NCBI GenBank assembly: GCA_005223075.1
Contig: NJBO01000004.1
Location: forward strand, 1 to 64,000
Direction of reading: 5' to 3'
Source of the DNA: a candidate division TA06 bacterium B3_TA06
GTDB taxonomy: Bacteria > Hydrothermota > Tepidihabitantia > B3-TA06
DNA: 64,000 nucleotides
Shown here: positions 9,287 to 17,573 of the stretch, one piece after another
Layout of the letters: each line of letters starts with the position of its first letter
Position numbering within the stretch: the first letter of the stretch is position 1
Position numbers and translations under genes: made by a program
The notes under the pieces: model-generated
Database searches by the model: none
Seen by the model: the letters and a program-made list of their open reading frames with translations, nothing else
Told to the model about the DNA's origin: nothing

Positions 9287-9315
9287 TTGACAACTCTTCA
9301 GAACAGGCGTATTAT
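9287..9315 (+). promoter_or_regulatory. Sigma70-type promoter of the PQQ-repeat lipoprotein gene
   Basis: TTGACA (9287-9292), 17-base spacer, TATTAT (9310-9315), followed by a leader of about 55 bases carrying AAAGGAGG before the ATG at 9377. Confidence 0.8.
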
Positions 9316-9376
9316 GAGCCAACATACCTCTTTGTTGCCAAGAAAGGGCAAAGGGTGAAACTGAAAGGAGGAAACA

Positions 9377-10810
9377 ATGGACCTAAAGAAAGGCGACCCA
9401 GCCTTTAAAGCAGTCCTTCTGATTAAAAGCATTACCTTGATGGTGGGTGCGGTAATAGGTTTAACTATTATGACTGCCTGTGATCTTCACCCGCCTACCA
9501 TAACTATCACCTATCCAGAAGATAATTCTGTTGTCTCCGGCACTGTCAACATAACCGTTGAGGCGGAAGATGAAGGGGACTGGTGGAAGATAGATGACGT
9601 TGAGTTCTATATAGACGATAGTGTCTATTTCGACGGCAACTATGACGATGTATGCGAGTGGAATACCGAGCCCCTGGATGACAGCACTTACCACACCATC
9701 GTTGCGGTGGCCTACGATGAGGCAGATAATTCCGGCGCAGATACGGTGCACGTTCAACTCATAAAAGGAGCAGGGGAGCTTCTGTGGCAGTTTCATACCG
9801 AGTACTACGGTCCCTCATCGGTGGCTATAGCAGATGATGGTACCGTATATTTCGGCTCCGGATATTTTACCTCCGATGACGGTTGCTTGTACGCCCTTGC
9901 ACCTGACGGAAGCCTGAAATGGCGGCATGCGACAGGCGATAATGTCTCTGTTCCTATTATCGGATCCGACGGCACCATCTACGTGATATCGAATGACAAA
10001 TGCATGGCCGTTGATCCCGGGGGCACCTTGAAGTGGAGTTTTGAACCTGAGGCCAATCTAATAATAAGCTCTCCCTCTGTAGGAGCTGACGGCACCATCT
10101 ATCTGGGAACCGATAAAGGGTATCTTTATGCCTTTGAACCTAACGGAAATCTCAAATGGAGTTACCAGACGGGCTTCAAGCTTTCTTCCATATCGATAGG
10201 TTCAGACGGCACGCTTTACTGTAGCACCCGGGACACCGTATTTTGTGCCATAAGCTCCGACACCACCATCAAGTGGAGTTTCCACAACAGAGCCCGCATG
10301 ACTCCTGCCGCAATAGGTTCAGATGGAACTATATACATCGGGGCATGGAATTGTTACTTCTACGCTCTTGATCCCTCAGACGGCAGCGTGAAATGGAGTT
10401 ATCTTACGAAAGATATGATAACGGCACCTCCGGTAATCGGTCCGGACGGTACCATCTACGTTGGTTGTTTTGATGAATCAGTTTATGCCTTCGATCCTGA
10501 TGGTAATCTTAAATGGCGCTACACTTTAAACTCACTCATATCCGATAGTCCGGCGGTTGCTGCTGACGGCACTATCTACGTTGCTTCAACGGACGAAGGC
10601 GCTTTATACGCTTTGAATCCTGACGGGACCTTGCGTTGGCGCTACAAGACATACGGTCAGACACTATCCTCTCCAACCATTGGGCATGATAATGTGGTGT
10701 ACGCAAGTATAGATGAGGACATCTACGCATTCAGGAGTTCGGCTCCTTTGGCCTCCTCTCCCTGGCCCATGTACCGGCATGATTACAAGCATACCGCAAG
10801 GGCGGATTAG
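9377..10810 (+). CDS. Lipoprotein with bacterial Ig-like domain and PQQ/beta-propeller repeats
   Basis: A 477-residue exported protein. The signal peptide ends in a lipobox-like MTAC with Cys35. Residues about 40-130 form an Ig-like domain (ITYPEDNSVVSGTVNITVEA). About eight repeats of roughly 40 residues follow, each with an [AV]xGxDGTIY[VIL] strand and a NGNLKW[SR]Y strand, the pattern of WD40-like/PQQ propellers. It ends in WPMYRHDYKHTARAD, a tail common in this family. Probably an extracytoplasmic binding or scaffold protein; it lacks dehydrogenase cofactor residues I could point to. AAAGGAGG precedes the ATG. Confidence 0.85.
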   Translation: MDLKKGDPAFKAVLLIKSITLMVGAVIGLTIMTACDLHPPTITITYPEDNSVVSGTVNITVEAEDEGDWWKIDDVEFYIDDSVYFDGNYDDVCEWNTEPLDDSTYHTIVAVAYDEADNSGADTVHVQLIKGAGELLWQFHTEYYGPSSVAIADDGTVYFGSGYFTSDDGCLYALAPDGSLKWRHATGDNVSVPIIGSDGTIYVISNDKCMAVDPGGTLKWSFEPEANLIISSPSVGADGTIYLGTDKGYLYAFEPNGNLKWSYQTGFKLSSISIGSDGTLYCSTRDTVFCAISSDTTIKWSFHNRARMTPAAIGSDGTIYIGAWNCYFYALDPSDGSVKWSYLTKDMITAPPVIGPDGTIYVGCFDESVYAFDPDGNLKWRYTLNSLISDSPAVAADGTIYVASTDEGALYALNPDGTLRWRYKTYGQTLSSPTIGHDNVVYASIDEDIYAFRSSAPLASSPWPMYRHDYKHTARAD

Positions 10811-10857
10811 CCGTCGGGCGGCGTAAGTGAATGTGAATAGAAGCAAAGGAGGCGTGT

Positions 10858-11754
10858 ATGTCTAAGACCTTAAAAGCTGTCGGATTGGCAGCGATAGCGA
10901 TTTTGTTCCTTATGGGGCCGAGCCTGACCCCACCCATAAGTTACAGCATTAACCTGAAGTACGAAATCGTACCCGACCAGGACAGTATGCCAGGCGGTGG
11001 AGTTAAGCTTACCTGGTCAACTCCTTACTCATCACCCGGTGATATAGTCTCCGGTGGCTGTAAAGGAGGTACCGTTTACACCGAGGAACAGGAAGATTGG
11101 CAGTACATAATAACCCTGGACGGCGTGGACGTTGACACTGTGGATCAACAGGGAGAACACTACGAAGACCAGGTTTACTACGTGTATACCCCTTGCGCTA
11201 CCATCGAGGCGTGGCCTTACTGCGATGGTGAGAAATACGGCTACGGCGAGAAGATAGAATTCCGTACTGAAGAAGAGAGCTCTTTCGAGATATGGACAGT
11301 GGAAGATTTCAATTACGAGTATTCCCGTTACCCTTCAGGTTTCGGCTTCGATCATTCAGGCTCTCCTTATGACTACTATGTGAGTTATGGTGGTTATTGG
11401 GCTGCGATTGATTATTACGTGGATACCGATTTCGTGCTTCACGCGGGAATCGATCATGATCCTTCTCTTAACGGCCGGGAAAGCTCCATTTCTCGCGAGG
11501 AAGGCAGCTACGATGAGCTGGGTACCCTCAAGGGTTTCAACGAGGAAAACTACCAGGTCTCCCAGCAGCTTGAGGAAGGCGGGCTTTATGGTCTGAGGAT
11601 AGAGCCTCGAGCTTCAGGGTTGCGACCGGCAGAGGAGATTCACTACGGTAAGCTTGAGGTTGTAGCGATCGACGGAGAAAAGATAACGCTCAAGATCCTC
11701 TACCAGTATGAGCCGGAGTTCCGCTGGGTTGTCGGCGGGGTGCCGCCGAAATAA
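10858..11754 (+). CDS. Secreted protein of unknown function
   Basis: A 298-residue protein, not recognised. The N-terminal 30 residues are a signal peptide (GLAAIAILFLMGP). The mature part is acidic and rich in Tyr and aromatic strands (PYDYYVSYGGYWAAIDYYV), suggesting a beta-rich extracellular domain; a Cys pair lies near YTPCATIEAWPYC. AAAGGAGG precedes the ATG and the gap to the upstream propeller gene is 47 bases, so the two are probably co-expressed and exported together. Confidence 0.7.
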   Translation: MSKTLKAVGLAAIAILFLMGPSLTPPISYSINLKYEIVPDQDSMPGGGVKLTWSTPYSSPGDIVSGGCKGGTVYTEEQEDWQYIITLDGVDVDTVDQQGEHYEDQVYYVYTPCATIEAWPYCDGEKYGYGEKIEFRTEEESSFEIWTVEDFNYEYSRYPSGFGFDHSGSPYDYYVSYGGYWAAIDYYVDTDFVLHAGIDHDPSLNGRESSISREEGSYDELGTLKGFNEENYQVSQQLEEGGLYGLRIEPRASGLRPAEEIHYGKLEVVAIDGEKITLKILYQYEPEFRWVVGGVPPK

Positions 11755-11893
11755 ATAGATTGCTCCAAAAGATCGTAGGGGCTGACCTTCAGGGGCTGGG
11801 TCAAAACCCCTGTAGGGACGCTGTTAGTCCGACAACTCGAACAGGACGCAGATTGTAAGTCCCATAAATACGCAACTAACAGCCGGGTTGGGG

Positions 11894-11927
11894 CAAGGGG
11901 TTTAAACCCCCTTGTCTGTTTTTTTGG
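11894..11927 (+). terminator. Rho-independent terminator
   Basis: CAAGGGG-TTTAAA-CCCCCTTG followed by TCTGTTTTTTT, downstream of the secreted protein gene. The stretch 11755-11893 holds only a diverged GTAGGGGCTGACC-type hairpin. Confidence 0.65.
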
Positions 11928-11963
11928 CTTTTGGCACACTCCCTTCAGGTCAGCCCGCATCAT

Positions 11964-13430
11964 CTAAAGGGACTCACGGGATAAAAGCAAGAGGTCGTCG
12001 TTCTCGAACCTCAGGTGATAAAGATTTGCCTCACTGTCCCGATAGAATCCTCTGGTCGCCTCCAGGGTTCGGGGTGTTCCTCTGTACTTGTCGTTATCCG
12101 CGTGCACGTGGACAGTGGGGTTGTGGAACCACTGCACCGCCTCGCGCAGGTGAATGTGCGAAGGCAGGCCCTCGATAAAGATAACGTCCTCATCGGTAAG
12201 TTCAACCAGTTCGCCGACTTGTAACGCCAGTTGTTCCGTGGTCGTACTCACCCTGACGAACTCGCGCTGGATCAAAAGGAGCCCTGCAACGTTTCCGAGG
12301 AGGTAGATTGAGCCGATCGCAACCAGTATCCCTTGCCAGGCCCTCCTCCCCTTCTCCCTGAGATAGAAGTAGACCCTGCTGAACAGACCTCCGGCAAAGA
12401 GCGCGATGAATACCGACGGCAGGTAGGCGTAGCGGGCTGAAATCTTTATGGCAAAGGGGAGGAATACCAGAAGGGATAGGACGGTCACAATGAAGCTCCA
12501 TAGTAGCGACCTGGACAGTTTCTTTAAGCTCGCCAGGACCACGATCAAAGGAAGCGTCAGCGCCACCGCACTGGCGATGATCCAGTAGATCACCAGCACT
12601 CCCCTTGGTAATACCGAGAACACCTCAGCCGCGTACGGATGCCGCGGGTTGGGCATCCACAGCCAAACCCAGTAGTCGGCGATATTTGAGAGTACGTGCC
12701 AGCCAGGGCGGTAGACCGAGCCGCTGCCCATGAATCGCATCGCCCAGCCGGTCTGAACCGCTATGTAAGCCGCAAAGAGAACACCGTAGATCACGTAGGG
12801 ATAGAAGAATCCTTTACCGCGGTCCTTTCGCTGTACCATGATCAGATCGTAGGCAAGTAGCAGGAATGGGAGACAGACGGCGGTCTCCTTGGTAAGGAAG
12901 GCTGCTATGAAACCTCCTATCGCCAGTATCAGCCACCCGGATTTACCCCTTTCCCGGAATCGTATGTGGCCGTAGATCGAGGCAAGCACGAAGAGGGTTA
13001 CGAACAGCGTAACCGAGGATGAGATCCAGGTTATGCCTTCGTAGTGGCTGAAGGCCGCAAGGAAAAGGAGTCCTGCTGCTGCGGCGGCAAGCGCTTTCTT
13101 GAAGATCCTGCGAGCGATAAGAAAGACCAACGTGGTATTTACAAGATGCAGCAGGATGTTGGCGATCACGTATAGAATGGGTGTGTCACCGAATAAAGCG
13201 CCCCTTGCCATGATCAGCGCCATGTTCAGAGGCCTGAAGAAGTCGTTGCCTCCGTAAAGGATGGTTTCAAAGAAGGGCTTGGATCTATAGAACCTCGCGA
13301 TCGACAGCGCGGTGAAGTCGTCTGCTATAAATCGGTTCCAAAGCAGGGGCAGAAAAGTTAGGACCCCTGCCGCCCATAGCCCTGGGATCAGCCATAAATC
13401 CTTCCCCTTTTCGATGGCCGGTTCTTTCAT
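11964..13430 (-). CDS. Polytopic membrane protein, GT-C glycosyltransferase-like
   Basis: A 488-residue integral membrane protein with roughly eleven hydrophobic segments. An acidic pair FIADDFTA in the first external loop, FRPLNMALIMARG, and FLTKETAVCLPFLL are typical of GT-C-fold enzymes that use polyprenyl-phosphate sugars. A hydrophilic C-terminal domain of about 100 residues follows the last helix. Donor and acceptor are unknown. It begins 15 bases after the RNase G/E gene, so it is the last gene of that operon. No Shine-Dalgarno is obvious. Confidence 0.65.
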   Translation of the reverse strand: MKEPAIEKGKDLWLIPGLWAAGVLTFLPLLWNRFIADDFTALSIARFYRSKPFFETILYGGNDFFRPLNMALIMARGALFGDTPILYVIANILLHLVNTTLVFLIARRIFKKALAAAAAGLLFLAAFSHYEGITWISSSVTLFVTLFVLASIYGHIRFRERGKSGWLILAIGGFIAAFLTKETAVCLPFLLLAYDLIMVQRKDRGKGFFYPYVIYGVLFAAYIAVQTGWAMRFMGSGSVYRPGWHVLSNIADYWVWLWMPNPRHPYAAEVFSVLPRGVLVIYWIIASAVALTLPLIVVLASLKKLSRSLLWSFIVTVLSLLVFLPFAIKISARYAYLPSVFIALFAGGLFSRVYFYLREKGRRAWQGILVAIGSIYLLGNVAGLLLIQREFVRVSTTTEQLALQVGELVELTDEDVIFIEGLPSHIHLREAVQWFHNPTVHVHADNDKYRGTPRTLEATRGFYRDSEANLYHLRFENDDLLLLSRESL

Positions 13431-13445
13431 GAGATACAGTCCGGC

Positions 13446-14984
13446 TTAAACGGCTCCTGCCACGCGGTTTGCCTCCCGTTTGTAGAGCACGTCGTTTGTA
13501 TCGGCAAGTATTACCCAGTACTCCCCTGGTAGCGCATAGATATCTGCCGTGACCTCGAGGGCTACATTGTAGGTTCGCGCCCACTCCGCCAGTTCCTCGA
13601 ATCGCTGCACCGACAGGAAGTCCGCGATGTGTGGCTCGGCCTTGATCAGTACCGTGTGTCCGGCGAGAAGATCGGCTCGCTGCTGCAGTACCCTTTCGAT
13701 CTCGGAGAGCATGTAGTCTTTCGATGGTATCCTTCCCAGGCCGTGGCACACCGAGCACTCCTCGGTCAGGTGAACAAAGAGACCCGGGCGTTTGCGCTCC
13801 CTCGTTATCTCAATAAGTCCGAACCGGCTGAAGGAGCTGAAATCGGTGTGCGCCCTGTCCTCACGCAGATGACGCTTAAGTTCCTTAAGAACCGTGGACA
13901 TGTTCTCCTTCGAGCGCATGTCGATGAAGTCGATAACGAGAAGTCCGGATAGGTCGCGCAGGCGTATCTGATAGGCGATTTCGCGGGCGGCCTCAACGTT
14001 GGTCTTGAAGATGAGCTTCTCTTGTCGCTCCTCTGCTGAGAAGCGACCGGTGTTGACGTCTATGGCCACCATGGCTTCGGTGTGATCTATGGTGATAAAT
14101 CCACCGCTTTTTAGCCAGATCTTACGCTCGAATACACTCCTCAATTCGTCTTCTACACCGTAGTGTTCGAAGACAGGTTCCTTCCCATCGTAAAGTCTCA
14201 CACGGGAGCGCAGCTTTGGAGCGTTTCTTCGCAGGTAACGCAGGATGTTTTCGTACTCCACCCTTGAATCCACCATGACACTTGAGACCCCACGGGTGAA
14301 CTGATCCCTTATGAGTTTAAGTGAGACCAAAGGCTCCTCATAGACCAATGCCGGGGCTTTCTCTTGAGACGTCAGCTTGGAGATAGATTTCCACATCTCC
14401 GAGAGGTTCTCGAAGTCAAGCTTTACGTCCGGCTCTGGAACTTTCTCGGTCGCGGTACGAACAATGAGCCCCATCTTGTCTTTCTTGAGCTTTGAGGCCA
14501 CAGAGCGCAGGCGGGAGCGCTCGCTTCTATCCCTTATTCGTCTTGAGACCCCGATATGGTTGATGGAAGGGGTAAGCACAAGATAGCGCCCAGGCAGAAA
14601 GATGTATGACGAAAGTCGCGCACCCTTTTTCCCCAGGGGTTCCTTGACCACCTGGACCAGTATCTCCTGATTGGGCTTCAGGTCAAGCCTGCGTCCCTCC
14701 TTTAGCTTATCCGCCTCCTCTTCCTCCACCTCCGAGTCATACATCTGTGAGAGAGTTTTGTCCGGGATGTCGGCAAGTGGCAGGAAGCCGTTCTTTGAAA
14801 GCCCTATGTTGATGAACGCGCCAGCCAGACCTGGAACTACGTTCTCCACCCTTCCTTTATAGATACGCCCTACCAGGTTTTTGCGTTCAGGCCGCTCCGA
14901 GTAGAATTCAACAAGCTTTCCGTCCTCGAGCACCGCTGTGCGGATCTCGAAGCGCCCTACGTTGATAAGTATCCTTTTCTCCAT
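13446..14984 (-). CDS. rng: Ribonuclease G/E family endoribonuclease
   Basis: A 512-residue single-strand endoribonuclease acting in rRNA/mRNA processing. The S1 domain is at about residues 38-130 (GRIYKGRVENVVPGLAGAFI). Catalytic, metal-binding Asp309 (AMVAIDVNTG) and Asp352 (LLVIDFIDM) match the positions of RNase E. The zinc-link is CSVC at 410-413. There is no long C-terminal degradosome scaffold, so it is RNase G-like. The start overlaps the radical SAM gene by 28 bases; that neighbourhood is conserved in many bacteria. Confidence 0.94.
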   Translation of the reverse strand: MEKRILINVGRFEIRTAVLEDGKLVEFYSERPERKNLVGRIYKGRVENVVPGLAGAFINIGLSKNGFLPLADIPDKTLSQMYDSEVEEEEADKLKEGRRLDLKPNQEILVQVVKEPLGKKGARLSSYIFLPGRYLVLTPSINHIGVSRRIRDRSERSRLRSVASKLKKDKMGLIVRTATEKVPEPDVKLDFENLSEMWKSISKLTSQEKAPALVYEEPLVSLKLIRDQFTRGVSSVMVDSRVEYENILRYLRRNAPKLRSRVRLYDGKEPVFEHYGVEDELRSVFERKIWLKSGGFITIDHTEAMVAIDVNTGRFSAEERQEKLIFKTNVEAAREIAYQIRLRDLSGLLVIDFIDMRSKENMSTVLKELKRHLREDRAHTDFSSFSRFGLIEITRERKRPGLFVHLTEECSVCHGLGRIPSKDYMLSEIERVLQQRADLLAGHTVLIKAEPHIADFLSVQRFEELAEWARTYNVALEVTADIYALPGEYWVILADTNDVLYKREANRVAGAV

Positions 14985-17413
14985 TGATAACTCTCCTCAA
15001 GTGGTGTAAAAAGACGCGTGCCTCTGCGTATGTAGGCGTCGATGCGTTCGACAGAGAGGGCACGCGCTTGGTTAGGTGTTATGTTGTAAAGACAGGCGAG
15101 CACATTCCACAATTTTGCCCGCTGCGCGTTGGCAAGTAAGAGAGTCAGGTGTCCATCTGCGGAGTTGGCGTTAAGTATATTCTCATCTGCCCGCGTGCGT
15201 CTAGCCAGTTCGTTTGGCCCCATCTCAGGCGAAGGAAAGACCTCGTAGTGCAGTATCTCTGCAGCCTTGGTGATAGCAGGTGTTGCCGCAGGAAGCAGAC
15301 GGTATCCAGCGAGAGCCAATCCTTCAGGCATATGAGGTGCAAGGAGTTCGTCGAGATTCCCCTGGGGCGGGGCAATCAGGTTGACGTCGACGTACTCGCC
15401 CCGGCTGGTTACCCCTACGGGTTTTGGAAAGCTGAACCGGACGCGCGGATGGGGTGAGAAGCCTTCTGTATACTCAATGGGCAATCCCGAACGCCGCAGC
15501 AGGCGGTAGATCACCCGCACCAGGTTGAGGTGGCTTGCGTACCGGAGGGCTTCGCCGACTGTGAACTTGAGGCGGTAGCGCAGCTCTACTGGTGTCGAGG
15601 TGCTAGTGGTGCGAATGTTGATGGCTGGTTTGGCTGGGGAGGCAACTTGCTCCTGGGGAGTGCCAGAGGTCTGGTAGAAGGAGGAACACCCCAGCCCGCA
15701 CCCGTAGCATGGTCCGCTGATACAGTCCTCTTGAACCTCGGCGGCCAGGGCCTTCTGGTATTCTCCCTCAAGGAATCCCTTACTTACCCCAGTGTCTATA
15801 AACTCCCACGGGAGCCGCTCCTTGAGCTTGCGTTTCCTTGTGTAGCCTTCAGGATCAACACCTTGTTCCTCGAAGGCTTGGAGCCATCTTTGGGGTTTGA
15901 AATGCTCGCTCCATTCCTGGAAGTAACCTCCCCGCTGGAGGACTCCTTCCAGTACATCTGCCAGTCGTTCGTCCCCACGTGCAAGCACCGCCTCTATGAA
16001 GCTTGCTTCAGGGCGCGCCCATTTGATCTTTACGCGGCGCATCCGAGTCTCCTCCCGCAGGCGGCCAAGCTTCTCGGCAAGAAGTGGAAGTTGATCGAAC
16101 CCCGCCCACTGGAACGGTGTGTGGGGTTTGGGAACGAACGCTGAGGTGTGTACGTTGACGGCCAGAGGTTTTACAGATCGCGCAATCTCCCTTATAAACT
16201 CTATGTTCATATCCACGTCCTCGGGTGTCTCGCCTGGCAGACCGACCATGAAGTAGAGTTTGACCCGGCGCCAACCGAGTCTGGCTGCGGTCTGGACCGT
16301 CTCGATGATGCTGGCATTGGAGACGTTCTTGTTTATGACCCGCTTAAGCCTTGGAGAGGCGGTTTCAGGCGCGAAGGTAAGGCCTGGTCTCTTTATCTCG
16401 GCAAGCCTTTGACCGATTTGTTCGTTGAAAGCCTCGCCCCTGAAGCTGGGAAGGGATATAGCCGTTCGGGTGGGTTTCAGCTTTGAGTTGAGCTTTGCAA
16501 GAAGTTCATCAAGCCGGGGGTAGTCTGATACGGCGAACGAGAGAAGGGATAGTTCCTCCCAGCCGGTGGCGGCAAGCCCTTTCTCTGCCAGATGGAGAAT
16601 ATCATCCATCGAGCGGTGTCTTGCGGGGCGATTGCAGAAACCGGCCTGACAGAACCGGCAGCCGCGCAGACATCCGCGGCCTATCTCAACAATCAGTCTG
16701 TCATGCTCGATCTCACCTGTGGGAACTATCTGCTCTAAAGGCGTATCCTCTATTCGGAGCCCTGATACGATACGTCTTTTTATCCGCTTCGAGCGGCCGT
16801 GGATACTGGGCACCCACACTCCTTCGATCTCGGCTAAGCCCGCGAGCCTCTCCTTGCGATCCGGGGTTTCAAGCAGCACCGAGGTCATCTCCTTTATCGC
16901 ATCCTCTCCATCTCCTATGCAGAAGGCATCGAAGAACACTGAGACAGGCAACGGGTTGACCGTGCAAGGCCCGCCTGCGACAACCAATGGGGCGTTCTCC
17001 TTACGGTCTTTCGACCGCATCGGTATTCCTGAAAGCTCAAGGATTCCAAGCGCGTTCGTATAACCCAGCTCACTTTGTAGGGTTATGCCCACCATGTCGA
17101 ACTCGGAAAGCGGGGTGCGGGTCTCAAGGCTGGCGAGGGGGATAGCCGACGCTCTCATCAGCTCAATCATATCCACCCATGGCATGAACGCGCGCTCGGC
17201 TGCCGCACCTGGGATATGGTTGATGATGTGATAGAGAACCCGCAGCCCGTAGCCAGACATACCGATCTCGTAGGTATCCGGGAATAGGAGGGCTATTCTT
17301 ACCCTTGCATCCTCGCGGTGCTTGACCGCGTAGAGCTCGGAATCGGTATACCTTATCGGGCGCTCTACCTGCGGCAACAGGTTTGCAAACGTCTCCTGCC
17401 AGCTGTGCTTCAT
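14957..17413 (-). CDS. Fused B12-binding/radical SAM protein (TIGR03960) with DUF2344 domain (TIGR03936)
   Basis: An 818-residue protein. Residues 1-230 are a B12-binding-like domain, then a radical SAM core with the cluster motif C248-x3-C252-x2-C255 (GRGCLRGCRFC). A second Cys cluster lies in CISGPCYGCGLGC near residue 570. The last 230 residues are the DUF2344 domain (LRYRLKFTVGEALRYASHLNLVRVIYR). In many genomes these are two adjacent genes beside rng; here they are one chain. The substrate of the family is not established. The promoter ends six bases before the ATG, so the operon mRNA is probably leaderless. Confidence 0.88.
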   Translation of the reverse strand: MKHSWQETFANLLPQVERPIRYTDSELYAVKHREDARVRIALLFPDTYEIGMSGYGLRVLYHIINHIPGAAAERAFMPWVDMIELMRASAIPLASLETRTPLSEFDMVGITLQSELGYTNALGILELSGIPMRSKDRKENAPLVVAGGPCTVNPLPVSVFFDAFCIGDGEDAIKEMTSVLLETPDRKERLAGLAEIEGVWVPSIHGRSKRIKRRIVSGLRIEDTPLEQIVPTGEIEHDRLIVEIGRGCLRGCRFCQAGFCNRPARHRSMDDILHLAEKGLAATGWEELSLLSFAVSDYPRLDELLAKLNSKLKPTRTAISLPSFRGEAFNEQIGQRLAEIKRPGLTFAPETASPRLKRVINKNVSNASIIETVQTAARLGWRRVKLYFMVGLPGETPEDVDMNIEFIREIARSVKPLAVNVHTSAFVPKPHTPFQWAGFDQLPLLAEKLGRLREETRMRRVKIKWARPEASFIEAVLARGDERLADVLEGVLQRGGYFQEWSEHFKPQRWLQAFEEQGVDPEGYTRKRKLKERLPWEFIDTGVSKGFLEGEYQKALAAEVQEDCISGPCYGCGLGCSSFYQTSGTPQEQVASPAKPAINIRTTSTSTPVELRYRLKFTVGEALRYASHLNLVRVIYRLLRRSGLPIEYTEGFSPHPRVRFSFPKPVGVTSRGEYVDVNLIAPPQGNLDELLAPHMPEGLALAGYRLLPAATPAITKAAEILHYEVFPSPEMGPNELARRTRADENILNANSADGHLTLLLANAQRAKLWNVLACLYNITPNQARALSVERIDAYIRRGTRLFTPLEESYQWRKGYLST

Positions 17414-17419
17414 TCTGGA

Positions 17420-17448
17420 ATAATAACCTTACTGGGGAGTTAAGTCAA
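17420..17448 (-). promoter_or_regulatory. Promoter giving a leaderless mRNA for the radical SAM-rng operon
   Basis: Minus strand: TTGACT (17443-17448), 17-base spacer, TATTAT (17420-17425), six bases, ATG (17411-17413). No Shine-Dalgarno. Confidence 0.8.
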
Positions 17449-17466
17449 ATGGCATTTTCCTGTTCA

Positions 17467-17573
17467 ATCTGCGATCCTTTTTGCCACAGAGAGGTAGGGG
17501 CACGGCATGCCGTGCCCCTACAGATTTTTATTCGGGGTCCCCAACGAGAAATCTTCGATTTCTCGTTGGGGTG
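17467..17573. repeat. Compound hairpin repeats behind the ABC exporter gene
   Basis: Three parts: a GCGATCCTTTTTGCC arm (17469-17482); a TAGGGGCACGGCATGCCGTGCCCCTA palindrome (about 17496-17521); and a perfect 14-bp hairpin CCCCAACGAGAAAT (17539-17552) / ATTTCTCGTTGGGG (17558-17571) with a CTTCG loop, preceded by GGGGT. The last directly abuts the stop of the ABC gene and recurs in covarying form at 25405, 27227 and 43900. Confidence 0.85.
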